Below are positions 1 to 12,082 of a DNA stretch of 64,000 nt, in pieces (the stretch's first letter is position 1; each line of letters begins with the position of its first letter). Both the position numbers and the translations under genes were made by a program. Where the stretch lies: contig WHVY01000006.1 of assembly GCA_022266195.1 (NCBI GenBank), positions 2,914,001 through 2,978,000 of the forward strand. Direction: 5' to 3'. The notes beneath the pieces are model-generated. The model ran no database searches. It was not told the origin of the DNA and saw only the letters and a list, made by a program, of their open reading frames with translations. The stretch is from Tetranychus cinnabarinus. Its lineage: Eukaryota; Arthropoda; Arachnida; Trombidiformes; Tetranychidae.

Positions 1-65
1 CGGAAAGGCGAGAAAAAGATTGAAACAAAAATGACAAAAAAACTGATTTCTCTGATTTTTTTGTT

Positions 66-2259
66 CTATCTTTTTGTACAACTTCGGGTTCCAACACGAG
101 CAGATGAATTAATTTTAATGGTCACTTTAGGTGATATCGTTTCTGATGGTAACGTTTTAATTTGTCCATTTTTCTTTGACTGCTGGGGTTCTGTTGGAAC
201 CGAAATCGATGCCATTGATTCTTTTACTTTGGATGAACGACAATTATTTGTAGTATCACCATTATTGACGGCCCTTTTCCTCTTTTTTGGACTATTCACG
301 GAACTTTTATTTATTGCACTTTTAATAGGTACTTTAGTATCTAAATTTTCCACCGGATTTTCACTCGTGATCAAATTTTGCCTTTCGTTTGATGGGCCGG
401 TTTCTTCGATATGATGAGCAGCCTTATTTGATGTTGAACTAGATTTTCGGGTTGATCGAAGAATCCGATCACAAGTAACTTTTGTTTTAACCTTTTTTTT
501 AACGTCTTCAGAGTTATTATCAGAAACTCCAGACTGAGACAAAGATCGTTTTGAAACTACTTTGCCGTTGGAAATTGGCTGAATCGAAACTTGACCATCC
601 TGAGAATCATTGGTAGCCTTTTTCTTAGGCCTAGAAACTATCACTTTGGTTTGAGACTTGTGGCGAGAAGATGTGGATGATGGATTTGGAGATCTTTTCA
701 GTTGTGAATATGTTAAATCAGATGATTTCTTTGGTCTATTTTCATCTGAACTTGACTTTCTTCCTGAGTTACAAGCCCTGGTTGCAACTCCGGCTCCTAT
801 TTTCTTTTCTGCGGTCTTCAATTTCTTCAAATCTTCAATATTTTTGGTTAATTCCGTATATTTAACATTAAAATTGCCATTAACCAGATTATCTTTGCCT
901 TTTCTTTTAACTTTTGAATTTTTCCTTCCATTTGCATCAGTTTTTCGACTACAGTTAACAGAAACAGATGCTCTCTTTCGTATTTGAACTTTGCCGTTTG
1001 TTGGTCCTTTATTTGTTTTCATTGAGGTAGATAAATTGCTTTGATCGGATTGATGATTATGAGATTTGATTGTTGAATTTGATTCAACGGTTTCGTTGGC
1101 AGTTTTATCGGTGGTAATATCATTGGTTAAAATGTTTATACTGTCTTTGGAGGTAATATTGTTGAGAGCATAAAAATCAAGATGAGGAGGCAACAAGTTG
1201 GTACTTCTAAAACAGAGAAAGGTTAAGAAATCTTCAGCTGATGGTTTGTGTTTTGTGAATAATTCTTTCATTGATGAAAAATCTGTATCACGAGGCTTGA
1301 GATATGTATTGCCATTGTAAGAAATAGATGCAAATTTCCTTTGAGCCATTATCTTTGGTCGTGGTTTATCACAATTTGCACCGTTTAATAGATTCAAACC
1401 ATTAATAGAATTGCCATTTCCTAATTGAAGGGCACATGGTGCCACAGGTGAAGAGATTCCATTGATATTGTTGACTCCACAGGTTGACTTTGGATATTCA
1501 GCATTGTTCGGTGGGTTGTTATTGTTTTGACTTCGGGTCCTGATAATCAAGTTGGACTTTGGCCTTTTTTCAGCTGAAGATTTGATCTGGTTAATAGTTT
1601 TACAGCAACCCTTGGCTATTTTTGCTGGTATTTCAATTGCTTTGGGTTTACCCATTTTGCGCTTTTGGCTGGCAGTTTTGGTGGTGGCAGTTACAGTTGC
1701 GGTTGTTTTGGTTGTTTTGGTAGTTGGTGGCAGTGGTGGAGATTTTTGTGGTGAAGATGACTTTGATAATGATGAGGAAGAGGATGGTGGTGATGATTTT
1801 ATACTTTTAACTTCATTTTCCGTCCTTTTAGCTCTTTGAGCTTCCAACCGAGAGAGTTTTATAGCTTTCCTGAGATCTCTTTCCTCCCTCTCCAATTGCT
1901 TTGAGATTGAAACATCGCCCAAGAATAAAGCCTGTTATCATAGTACAGTAGGTATAGTATGGTGAAGTGAGTAAGGAAAATAAGGAAAGCGAGAAAGAGA
2001 AGAGAGTAAGGGAAAAGTGAAAACAATGAGGAGAGAAAAACACAAATGATTAAAACACAATTATTAACCAAATTAAATAAATATTGTCACTTAAACTGAT
2101 GGTCATAACAATTAGAAACACATTAATTAACCAATGACAACATTTCAAGTTAAAAAAGATCAATTAAAACACTCAAATAAAATAGTAAACAAATGAAGAA
2201 GAGAAACTTACCTTCGCTCTCTCAGAGGCTAACCGACTGGGTCTTTGCCTATCAATCAT
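66..2259 (-). CDS. Jarid2: JARID2-like PRC2 cofactor, N-terminal exons (partial)
   Basis: Two exons on the minus strand: 2259-2212 (ATG, 16 codons) and 1931 down to about 66, joined in phase 0 with a GTAAG donor and a CAG acceptor. The gene runs off the left edge. The last in-frame stop at 66-68 probably lies in the next intron, so the exact end of exon 2 is uncertain. Near the N-terminus is a ubiquitin-interacting-motif-like helix (acidic run, then DLRKAIKLS). At about residues 212-217 is AQRKFA, matching the JARID2 segment whose lysine is methylated by PRC2. At about 251-256 is DFLTFLC with flanking residues, another JARID2 N-terminal signature. The rest is Lys/Ser-rich and disordered, as in JARID2. 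The JmjN, ARID and JmjC domains expected of the family would lie beyond the window. JARID2 recruits and stimulates PRC2 (H3K27 methylation) in the nucleus. Family assignment rests on these short motifs. Confidence 0.72.
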
Positions 2260-4629
2260 CCTCTCTATGGCTTAAACATTTGGTCTCAGCTTACTCATTT
2301 TTTAAAATCATAAGATGGTGTTAAAGCAACTCTTTTTGAAAAATACAGTAACACTTGGTAATTTTCAGAATAATGTATCGAAGTTATCCAATTACTCTAT
2401 CCATTGGATGATCAAAGGTGAAATTTGATTAAACTGAACAAACAAGAAAGAGGGATTCTGAGAGTAATTGGGAATATTAAAGTGCGAAAAATTGACTTCT
2501 CATAATCTCGTGTTAAAATTTAAAATTAAACCAAACTAAAATAAACATTAACTAATGCATTGATGATTCTCACAAATAAATGCTGTTACTGTTTATTAAC
2601 TTTCTATTTGCAGTATAATTAACAAGTGAAAGAAGACGATGAAAATGATGATGAAGATGAGAGCCAAGCCTATTTCCGGAATCAGAATATGGAGGAAATT
2701 AATTGACATAGATACAAACAAGGTTAGTTAGTGGATGAAACAGGATTGTTGGGTATAAAGAGTTGAACCATCGGGCAAACAGTTTCAACTGTAATCATAT
2801 TAACCATTAAATGTATAAACTAAGTAACAAATAGACATGGTCATTATTATTTTTGCCTTATCTTTGATTGTTTGTCTGTTCAATAATAACACTCGATAAG
2901 GTTGCAGCTTACTGCTCATGAAATTAACAGAGAGACAAATTCAGTTCTGATTCATCTCAGATTTTACAAATTTTCATTCAACCTGATCAAAGTACCATTT
3001 TCAAATTATACATTTCCCTGGAAATGCAGCTAATTGTAACCAAATCCTAAATCTAAATTGTCTTATTTATATTTATCACCCAAGATAATCATCTTAATTC
3101 AATAATGTCTCAGCTTACAATATTTCATTTGATTAACATTACTTTCGGATGGTTATATCAGTTAGCCAGTTCAACCTTTCGGGTTAACTGTTCGTAAAAA
3201 TGTCTAACTATAGTTAGTTTACACCAATAATCATTACATAAACATAAGACCATCAATTAACCCTAAAGTCAATTGAATCAATAGCCATCGTTATTGTATA
3301 AAATCCATTGATTTTGATTGAAAATGATTTGTTTAAAGGCATGTCTTCCGTCTAACCCAAAATATCAATATTGCTACTGTTTTGTAAATTGTGTATTAAT
3401 TAGTCAAAATACAATGGAAGCTCAATCAGTTGAATGATACAAAAATGGGAAATTGTCCTTTTTGTGCATGAACCAGTTTTTAATTTGGGTTCGGGTATTG
3501 AATCATTTTTACCGGTTTCAATGAAGCTATTTGACTTTGCTTCAGAAAAGGTATTAAAAAAATAAACAACTAGCAATTGCAATTGATTTGGACTAAATAT
3601 TTTCAGTTAATTGTCTCTTTAAGGTTCCGTTTGATTCAGTTTAATCAGACTGTTGGAATATTTAAACTTCCGTTCCATTTCAACCTTTTATTCTTTTCTA
3701 TTCCAGGCGGTATTTCATGCCATTGGAACTTTAGTTTATCAACCAAATTTATTGTGGCGTAAAACCTCTTTTTATTCAATCAAGATCAACTTTATTTGTC
3801 AATGATTATCATTATTTAGTCAAATATTTTGCCTTATTTTCTCAGCATTTCTATCAAATCATTATTATCTCGAAATTTTCCCGACGACATCATTTTTTTC
3901 AAAACCTTTACCTCTCGATTTTCTGACATCAGCTTCGAAAGCTAAACTTGAATACTTCTTTCCTAATTAACTAACTAATTAACTAAATGTCCTTTTCCAT
4001 TTTTCAATTTCTTTTTCAGTTTCCTTGTTTTTTGCATGTAGCTTGGAGTGATAATTTACATTCATATTTCCATATTTTAGCTCTAACATTGTTTAAAAGG
4101 TTTGTCGTTGCCTATTGCCTACGTTGCCTGTTTCATTGTTCAATGTGAACATTTTTCCGGTGCGATTCCGATGAAATATAATAATTGATCAAACTTTTAA
4201 TTTAACCAGCAATAGATGGAGGCTCATCGAGGCTGGCCCTTAGCTTTTATGCACATTCACTAGATGGTATTACTGCTTATAATGAAAATACTTTTTGTTT
4301 AATTATTAGTTATATGTAGTTTAATTGAATTCAAATCAACTGATTATTTTTATGTGTTTAACAAAAAATATCGTCAGTAACATTTGGATTGTTGCTGCAC
4401 CTAGCGATTTCATCAAAAGTTTGATTTGTATTCATTATTGGAAAGAGCAATCATGGATGATTTAAGTTGAAAGCTCTAATTTTTTCGTTTATTGGATCTT
4501 AATAATTATGATAATTTCATGATTAAAACCAGAAAATTTGACTTCTAATTGCTAGCGACTTCCTTTTATCTACCATGGTTTAAAATGTTCATGTTTCCTG
4601 GGCTGTTACTGAAAAGACAATGCACCCAA
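2260..4629. other. Gene-free stretch upstream of JARID2
   Basis: No supported gene. The part next to 2260 should contain the JARID2 5'UTR and promoter. One short acidic open stretch (about 2622-2703, Asp/Glu codons) ends in a stop and has no start or convincing splice partner. Otherwise AT-rich sequence with stops in all frames. Confidence 0.5.
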
Positions 4630-7235
4630 TTATCACATTTATGTACACATTGACACAAATGGGCAGAAACGGACAAAAATTAAATTCTTTAACATTTAGA
4701 CTCTGTTTGCTTGTAGGGACATGAAAACTGAATACATTAGTGCGACTTAAAGATTTCTTGGATGAACAGTTTTCAAGGAAATCGAGGTCAAAGTTGAAAC
4801 TTCGATCGCCTTTTGAACACTTGTATCATAAGATTTTTCAATGTAACTCATTTTGCTAATGTAACTTTGTATGGTGAACCATAAAACGTACTTATTACGA
4901 TAAATAAAAGTTTGCTTTTTCTATAAAATAGATTAGTTCGATTTTTATTTAAACCGATCACATTCGGTGACCACAAGAGTTAGCGAGCTGAAACTTATTA
5001 TTTGCCCAGAAAAATTGTCTGTTCACATCATACGTCCAATACTTTTTTTCATTCATCAACAGTTCTCTTGATTTTGGCCTTTAATCTTAAAACTTTGGAC
5101 CTCGATATTTCGAGAATAATAGCCCCTACAATCACCATTCTTTCACCAAATTAATTCTCTACTGATCTATAACACAATTCAATTCAATAACTTCCTATTA
5201 GCGCATTTAAGTAATGATATTTGGGCTTTAAATGCACGAGAAACAGCTTATTTAACAAACAAAACTCATCTAAACACATATCTTGGTAAATAAACCAATT
5301 TTCTGGTTAAACTTGCAACTCCTAATGCAAAAAGTATCGCCAAAGGATCAAAAATTTGAGTAAAGAGTTGAGACTTGGTGGGTTTTGTAGGGAAATAAAA
5401 ACTGAACCCATTGGTGCTACCAAATAATCCATTCGATAGACAGTTTTTGATAAAATCGAGGCCAAAGTTGAAACTTTGATCGCCTTTTGTACGAGTGTGT
5501 GACCAGATTTTTGTATTAAAATTTTCTTTGCTGATGTAACTTTTTATGGGTAACCATAAAACGTACTTATTTTGAGAATTAAAACTTTTTTTTTCTGTAA
5601 AACAGATTAGTTCGATTTTCAGTTAAACCGATCTTATTCTGTTACCGTACGAGTTAGTGAGCTGAAACTTTTTATTTGGGCATTAAAACTGTTTGCAAAC
5701 ATCATAGATTGACTTTTTTTATCAATCCAACAACAGTTCTTTTGATTTTGGCCATTGGCCTTAAAACTTTAAGCCTCGATATTTCGGGAATGGTGGCCCC
5801 TACATGCACCATTCTTTCACCAAACATTGGATTTCATTATGGGCTATAACAGTATATGACTAAATACCGAATGGATTTTGAGCTAATTCAGCTAATAATA
5901 TTTGTGTTTAGTAACCATTCAACTTTATAAATCAAATCTAGGATCTGTCAACATAAGTAATGCAGTGTTATAGCTTTTTTTGTAGAATCTTGAATAATTT
6001 AAAATTTCAATATATTATAGTCCATGATGCAATCTAATGTTCGGCCAAAGAATGATGATTGTAGTAAAATACGTTCTCGAAATATCGAGACTCAAAGTTT
6101 AAGGACCAATGGCCAAAATCAAGAGAACTGTTGATAAATTGGCAAAAGTATTCACTTCAAGATGTGTACCATCAATTTTTATGCACTAATGATAAATTCT
6201 AGCTCGCTATTTTATACGGTCACAGAAAGTGATCGGTTTAAGTGAAAATCGAACTTGATCTGTTTTACAAAAACATCAAATGTTATTTCAAAAAATAAGA
6301 CCATTTTCTGGTTGCTCATCAAAAGTTACTCCGTTAGAATGAATTACACGAAAAAAGCTGCTTTGATAGCTATACAAAAGGCGATCAAAGTTTCAACTTT
6401 GGCCTCGATTTTATCAAAAACTGTCTATCGAATGGATTATTTGGTAGCACCAATGAGTCAAGTTTTCATTTCCCTACAAAACCCACCAAGTCTCAACTCT
6501 TTACTCAAATGTTTGATCCTTTGGCGATACTTTTTGCATTAGGAGTTGCAAGTTTAACCAGAAAATTGGTTTATTTACCAAGATATGTGTTTAGATGAGT
6601 TTTGTTTGTTAAATAAGTTGTTTCTCGTGCATTTAAAGCCCAAATATCATTACTTAAATGCGCTAATAGGAAGTCATTGAATTGAATTGTGTTATAGATC
6701 AGTAGAGAATTAATTTGGTGAAAGAATGGTGATTGTAGGGGCTATTATTCTCGAAATATCGAAGCCCAAAGTTTTAAGATTAATGGCCAAAATCAAGAGA
6801 ACTGTTGATGAATGAAAAAAAGTATTGGACGTATGATGTGAACAGACAATTTTTCTGGGCAAATAATAAGTTTCAGCTCGCTAACTCTTGTGGTCATAGA
6901 ATGTGATCGGTTTAAATAAAAATCGAACTAACCTATTTTACAGAAAAAGCAAAGTTTTATTTCATAAAATAAGTACATTTTATGGTTACCCATAAAATGT
7001 TACATTAGCAAAATAAGGTACATTGAAAAATCTTATGATACAAGTGTTCAAAAGGCGATCGAAGTTTCAACTTTGACCTCGATTTCCTTGAAAACTGTTC
7101 ATCCAAGAAATCTTTAAGTCGCACAAATGTATTCATTTTTCATGTCCCTACAAGCAAACAGAGTCTAAATGTAGAAGAAATTAATTTTTGTCCGTTTCTG
7201 CCCATTCGTGTGAATGTGTACATGAATGTAGTGAT
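4630..7235. repeat. Giant imperfect palindrome (foldback-type repeat)
   Basis: The left arm (about 4630-5850) and the right arm (about 6020-7235) are reverse complements of each other over some 1.2 kb each, with a loop of about 170 bp. Examples: 5341-5490 mirrors 6370-6540, 5090-5340 mirrors 6540-6770, and 4660-4850 mirrors 7020-7215. Inside each arm a unit of about 650 bp is repeated directly (4870-5160 resembles 5530-5830), so the whole is a symmetric array of four related units. There is no transposase ORF. This is the structure of a non-autonomous foldback or MITE-derived element. Related pieces lie at 7480-7745 and 22540-23078. Confidence 0.85.
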
Positions 7236-7479
7236 TTTGTTTATTGTTTTTGCAGTAACAACTTGTTTCCTGTCTTAAACTTAACAATCAAGCCTAAACA
7301 ATTCGTGCTTTTTTCAGTCCAAATACCTTATCAAATATTCTGGTAAATTGCAATTTTACACCTTCTGTTCATTTTGCGATCTTCTTGGTTGGATTCTAAA
7401 TTTGTAATACGGATTCTAAGTAAAGTAAGCACTAGTGTGATTTGACTTTCAAGCTTTCAAGACTTTCGAGATTTTGTAA

Positions 7480-7745
7480 AATTGTAGTTGCATGAAAATA
7501 AAGTTCATTGGTGCAATTAAAAGATTTTATGATCGAATTTATGTTTGCGAGAAAATATCGCTCAAAGCTTAAACTTCGTTTGCTTTTAAACCAGATTTTT
7601 AATCAAATTCATTTGATCTGATGTAATTTTTAATGGTCACTCAGGAACCCATTTCAGAAGATGAAATTTTCTGTTGCTGTACAACGGTTCACTTTGCTTT
7701 TCGGGTTAAACTGTTTAGCTGTTTGTGTTGATATGATACTTTTGA
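7480..7745. repeat. Degenerate copy of the foldback repeat unit
   Basis: This stretch follows the same order of words as the left arm of the palindrome: a 'catgaaaa...ttcattggtgca' start, then 'aaagattttatgatc', 'gctcaaagcttaaacttcg', 'gatgtaatttttaatggt', and 'ggttaaact'. Many substitutions suggest an older copy. Orientation matches the left arm. Confidence 0.5.
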
Positions 7746-8450
7746 GGTCTAAACTCTAGGCAATCGATTTGCTTTTAGGTAAATTATTTAATTATGTCAC
7801 CATGAAAATTATATCCATTATGAGCATGTAATTGTTTGAGTAATGAAAACATGATTCAGCTAAAAGGTTGAATTACAGGAAAGGTGTAAAATTGATGAAT
7901 ACAATTGTGAATTGAATACGAGTGTAAAGGTTTAAATGAAGCAAAATAGGGAAACCAAGTTCAAGGCTTGGAGACTTCAATTGATTAACAATTGTCCAAC
8001 TATTTAATGGTTGCACTAACCAATTCACTATATTTAGCATAAAATATAAAGCTAGATAAATTGAAGTCAATATTAAAAGCATGATATTGGGTGAATTAAA
8101 ATTAAAATTAGTTGCATGATTCTACTATTGTGAATCTTGATAATCACATTCAAACTGACGGATATACAGTTAGCCGATTTTGTTAAACAATTGAAAATCA
8201 CTCAGGCCTACAGGAATGATGACGATGAAGAGGAGGAAGATGGGAAATCTTTATTAATATAATAGGACTTCCTTGTGGCCTAGGAATCATGATACATCAA
8301 ATTTAGATTTCAACAAATCATTTAGTTACTTAAAATGCTCATGATAACATTTCATTAGTAATGATAATCCGTCTACAGTTGGTTTGATCAACATTTACAC
8401 TCCTTTGATCCGTTGTCCAACAATCTTTGCAAAGTACAAAATAAAGCGAA

Positions 8451-10155
8451 ATGAATTATTCAATGTTGATTAAAAATTGTATTGCCATTGGGATTACCGT
8501 GCAATTGACTGTTATTTGTTTATCTACCGTTAATAGTCAATATTATGGCGATCCATATTCAGCGCCATCAAGTAAGGACCAATTACATTGGTTGATAGTG
8601 CGTTTGTTTATTTTGAATAACTTATTTAGACTTTCAAAAATGATTTCTATTCAATTTAGTTAATCGTTTTGATTATCGGTATGGAAATGGACCCAACTAT
8701 GGTTCAAAGTATGGTTATCCATCGCAATTTGTGGACTCAAATAAACCACCATTTTCTTCCCCTGACTCTATGATTGATGCCAATAATTATTGGAGACACT
8801 TTCGTGAACGTTACCCACCAGGTAAGACAAACTCTTGAATATTGATTTATCTATTATTAATCTGACAATTTATACTCAACCAGCTCCACCTCAACCCTAT
8901 CAACCATTGTCATCTTTGAATTCAGCACCAGGCTTATCTCCATATCCATCGTCTATACTTCCTTATCATCCAACACAACCACTTTCTGCCTCCGCTTCTT
9001 CACTGCAATCAGGGTTAACTCAGCTGTCTCCACCGTCTGCTCAATCATCTTTAAATGGATCACCAATCTCCAGTCAACCACCTTTATCAACCTTTGACGC
9101 TAAATATGGTCTAATTCCGGGTCAAGTTAATTTCCCTGACAACTCAGTTACATTTGATCATAGATTCGGTTGGGTTCCAAGGTATCCAAATTATGCTCTT
9201 TCTTCTGGAAACAACTATTACATGTCCCAGGGTCAACCTCACTCATATTCCAACCCTAAAGTTACTCGTGGAACTGCCGAAATCAAAGGGTCTGATAATA
9301 AAATCACAGGATCCATTAGTTTTGAACAGGAGGTAAGAAATATTCCAATGAATGATTGAAAATAAAAAGACTACTCTGTATTTTAAACATTTTTACTCGT
9401 TTCTTTCTTCAACAGGAGAATGAACATGTAACCATTCGAGGAAAGATACTTGGCCTTTCTCCTGGTGCCCATGGTATGCATATTTTAGAGAAACCTTTGA
9501 CTGGAAACGATTGCTCCTCAGGAGGTGATCATTATAACCCACAGAAAACTGAACATGGCGGTAAATACGATTGGGTTCGTCATGTTGGTGATCTGGGTAA
9601 CATTTTTGCTGATCGAGACGGAATAGCCTATTTTGATCTCACTGATCAAATAATAAGCTTATCGGGAGGTTACTCTGTATTAAACCGAACCATCGTGGTA
9701 AGATTTTTACTGATACTTCTTTACCTTACATGAAATAAGTATTAATAGTTACCCATAGCAGTTGAAAAAAGCTGAATAACCAAACAAGGAAAATTATCAA
9801 GTGTACAAAAACAGAAAATCATTGTACAAGTCACATGAAATGAATGAATATAACTGCATGACCATCAGAGTATTTAATCAATTTAAAGATAAAAAAGTTA
9901 ATACCCTAATCTGGTTTCATTATTAGCAATAAAATCACATGTATTAACCAGATTCCAAGTCCTTGAAGATCATCTCATTTCTATTAACACATTTTTTGTT
10001 TATATTTTTCTTATCATTGCTTTTTATATCTTGGTCAAATGAAGGTAACTGAGAAAGCCGATGATTTAGGACGTAGTGGTGACCTCGAAAGTAAACGAAC
10101 AGGAAACTCTGGACCTGCAATTGCTTGTGGCCTAATTCAGTTGGCTAAATTTTAG
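8451..10155 (+). CDS. Secreted Cu/Zn superoxide dismutase-like protein lacking copper ligands
   Basis: Five exons (8451-8571, 8660-8821, 8884-9332, 9416-9697, 10045-10155) with consensus GTAAG donors and continuous phase give 374 aa. Residues 1-30 form a hydrophobic signal peptide. Residues 31-210 are Pro/Ser/Tyr-rich. The C-terminal 150 residues are a Cu/Zn-SOD domain with HVGDLGN, HYNP, ADDLG and GNSGPAIACG blocks. Aligned by eye to human SOD1: H46, H63, H71, H80 and D83 are present (H266, H283, H291, H300, D303), and the disulfide Cys pair is present (C277, C366). Copper ligand H48 is Leu268, copper ligand H120 is Thr340, and active-site R143 is Ala363. The zinc site is therefore intact while copper binding and superoxide guidance should be lost. 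It is probably a non-enzymatic extracellular SOD-fold protein, comparable in concept to Drosophila Rsod. Thr340 is read directly just after the last splice acceptor, so it depends on that junction. Confidence 0.88.
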
Positions 10156-12082
10156 AATCCATTTTCCACCAAGGACATCAATCAAGAACCATTTGTTGAC
10201 AAATCTGTACAACTTATTTTTTTACGTTTTCCTCCACTCATCTTCATTTTTCATTTCTTGTATGTTTTTGCCCTTCAATCTTTGCAATTCTTTTCTTATT
10301 AGCAAATTGATACTTGTTTTATCATGAATCCTTTTTATCTCAATACAGCATTGAGAGATTAAATCACATGTATTACGAATATTTCCTCAAAGTTGCTTCA
10401 TAATAAAACTTGATTTCAGGAGAGAAAGAAATTCAAACATTAGATTTTGTTTGGCTAAATGCTGAGTGTTTATACAAGTCAGAGTTGGTCACAGGATTTA
10501 ATAGAATTAGTTGTAAGGGATTTTGTCTCTTCACTCGATAATCACACAATTTTGACAAAAAATAATCATAGATTGGTTAACTTTTCAGGCAAAAACCTCT
10601 TGTATTGTTCAAGAGTGGTCAGCCGTAAAGAAAAATATATTTCATATTGTGAGTGATTGCTATACGCAATTAGTGAAGACAGGTTAATGTTGGTTATGAA
10701 GGAACATTGAACGAGCTTGATAAATGTGACCATGAAAGCTGATGAGTGTTTTATGTTCAAGATAAAATAAATTTTTACGTTGAGTAAGTATAGTAAATTT
10801 TACAGATGGATTCAGGTTTTTACTCTTATGGTGTTTACTCACGCAACAATAAATTATCAGATTCATCAGTAGGTTAAACTATGATTAGTAAATTTTATAG
10901 AATTAACACAGATAATTAACATAGATAATTAAAGTCAATTGAAATCTGGCAAATATACAATATTTATTGTTTTCTTTGTACATTAATATTTAAATTTTTC
11001 GGTAAATATTGGGTAATATTCGGTAATCAGTGTTGCACTGAATATCAATAGAAGAAAGATAATTGAAGACAGCTATTATCGACTATTAGATATGATTTGA
11101 AAATTTTCAAATGAGCTGATTGTGTTCGGTGCATTTGCCCTGCACCAGATTTTCTGGAGTTTTCTACTTCATTATTAATGTTAATCATTCTATACCTATA
11201 TTCATATCATTAGAAATACAAGTGGATAATACATTGAGTTTGCTGATATTTCTGGTAAATTGAACGAGAAATGCAAACGTAAAAATAACGTAATTCAGAT
11301 GTACTTTCATGTAATTCTAAGAAACAGGATTGATTCGCTTTTAGTTGATTCTTTTTTCTGGTAAATCAACTTATCATTGAAATTACAACTTGATGAGTCT
11401 TAGTGAGTGCGTAGATAATGATTTTACCCAAACTGATCCTTTATTGTAACCAAATGATGATTTTTAATGTTTCGCGTTTTAGGAATTGAGTTAACTTGAA
11501 ATCGTCTGGGTGTAATGAGAACAATTATTGTATTGTCGGTCAAAATAGGTTTGATGGTTTGTTGACCTTTTTAATGTGTCCTATTTAACCGTATATTTAA
11601 ATTTTTTACCACACTATAGCTTGTTTAGAGAAATTCATTTAATTTGATTCCATTTGGTTGGACCAAGAAAAGAAAAATAAAAACAAACAGTTTGAAATAC
11701 AATACACAAGAAAATTAATTCATGATTATGATGATTTCGCCATACGGTAGTCAATCAACCATCAACTAATTTGAATGCCTATCTGATAAACAAACAGTAA
11801 TTAAAACAAATGAAGAGATGATTTGATAACCGAGAAAATGTACAATTTAATATCCAAGATAATACAAAGGATAAGCTAACCAGAGAGTCTAACAAGACAG
11901 TAAGGCAGAGACCAGTTTTTTGGGTGAAGGAAAAGGGGCGGCAGCACTGTTTAACCGGAGAGCTAAGCTACCGCAGTTTTGGAGGGTAAATTTTGTATAA
12001 AGTAAAGCTAGGCAAAACACTACAATGAAAGATTATTTGTTTTTAATTTTAATTGTTTAATGTCAATAATTAACTGGCCATT
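10156..12082. other. Intergenic region, nothing recognised
   Basis: After the SOD 3'UTR only short ORFs occur, without domain features. A more GC-rich patch at about 11880-11985 stands out from the AT-rich surroundings and may be the promoter or 5'UTR of the following coiled-coil gene. Confidence 0.4.
10402..10407 (+). terminator. Poly(A) signal AATAAA, SOD-like gene
   Basis: AATAAA lies about 250 nt after the stop of the SOD-like gene, with no other gene between them. Plausible 3' end signal. Confidence 0.45.

Noticed and set aside
31..414. 127-codon plus-strand ORF at the left edge
   Set aside because: Antisense to the Lys/Ser-rich JARID2 exon, whose motifs are clear.
2622..2703. Acidic open stretch (Asp/Glu-rich)
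   Set aside because: Too short, without ATG or a credible upstream exon; simple GA-rich sequence explains it.
6255..6542. 95-codon ORF in the palindrome right arm
   Set aside because: Lies wholly within the inverted-repeat element; the mirrored arm does not keep the frame and no domain is visible.
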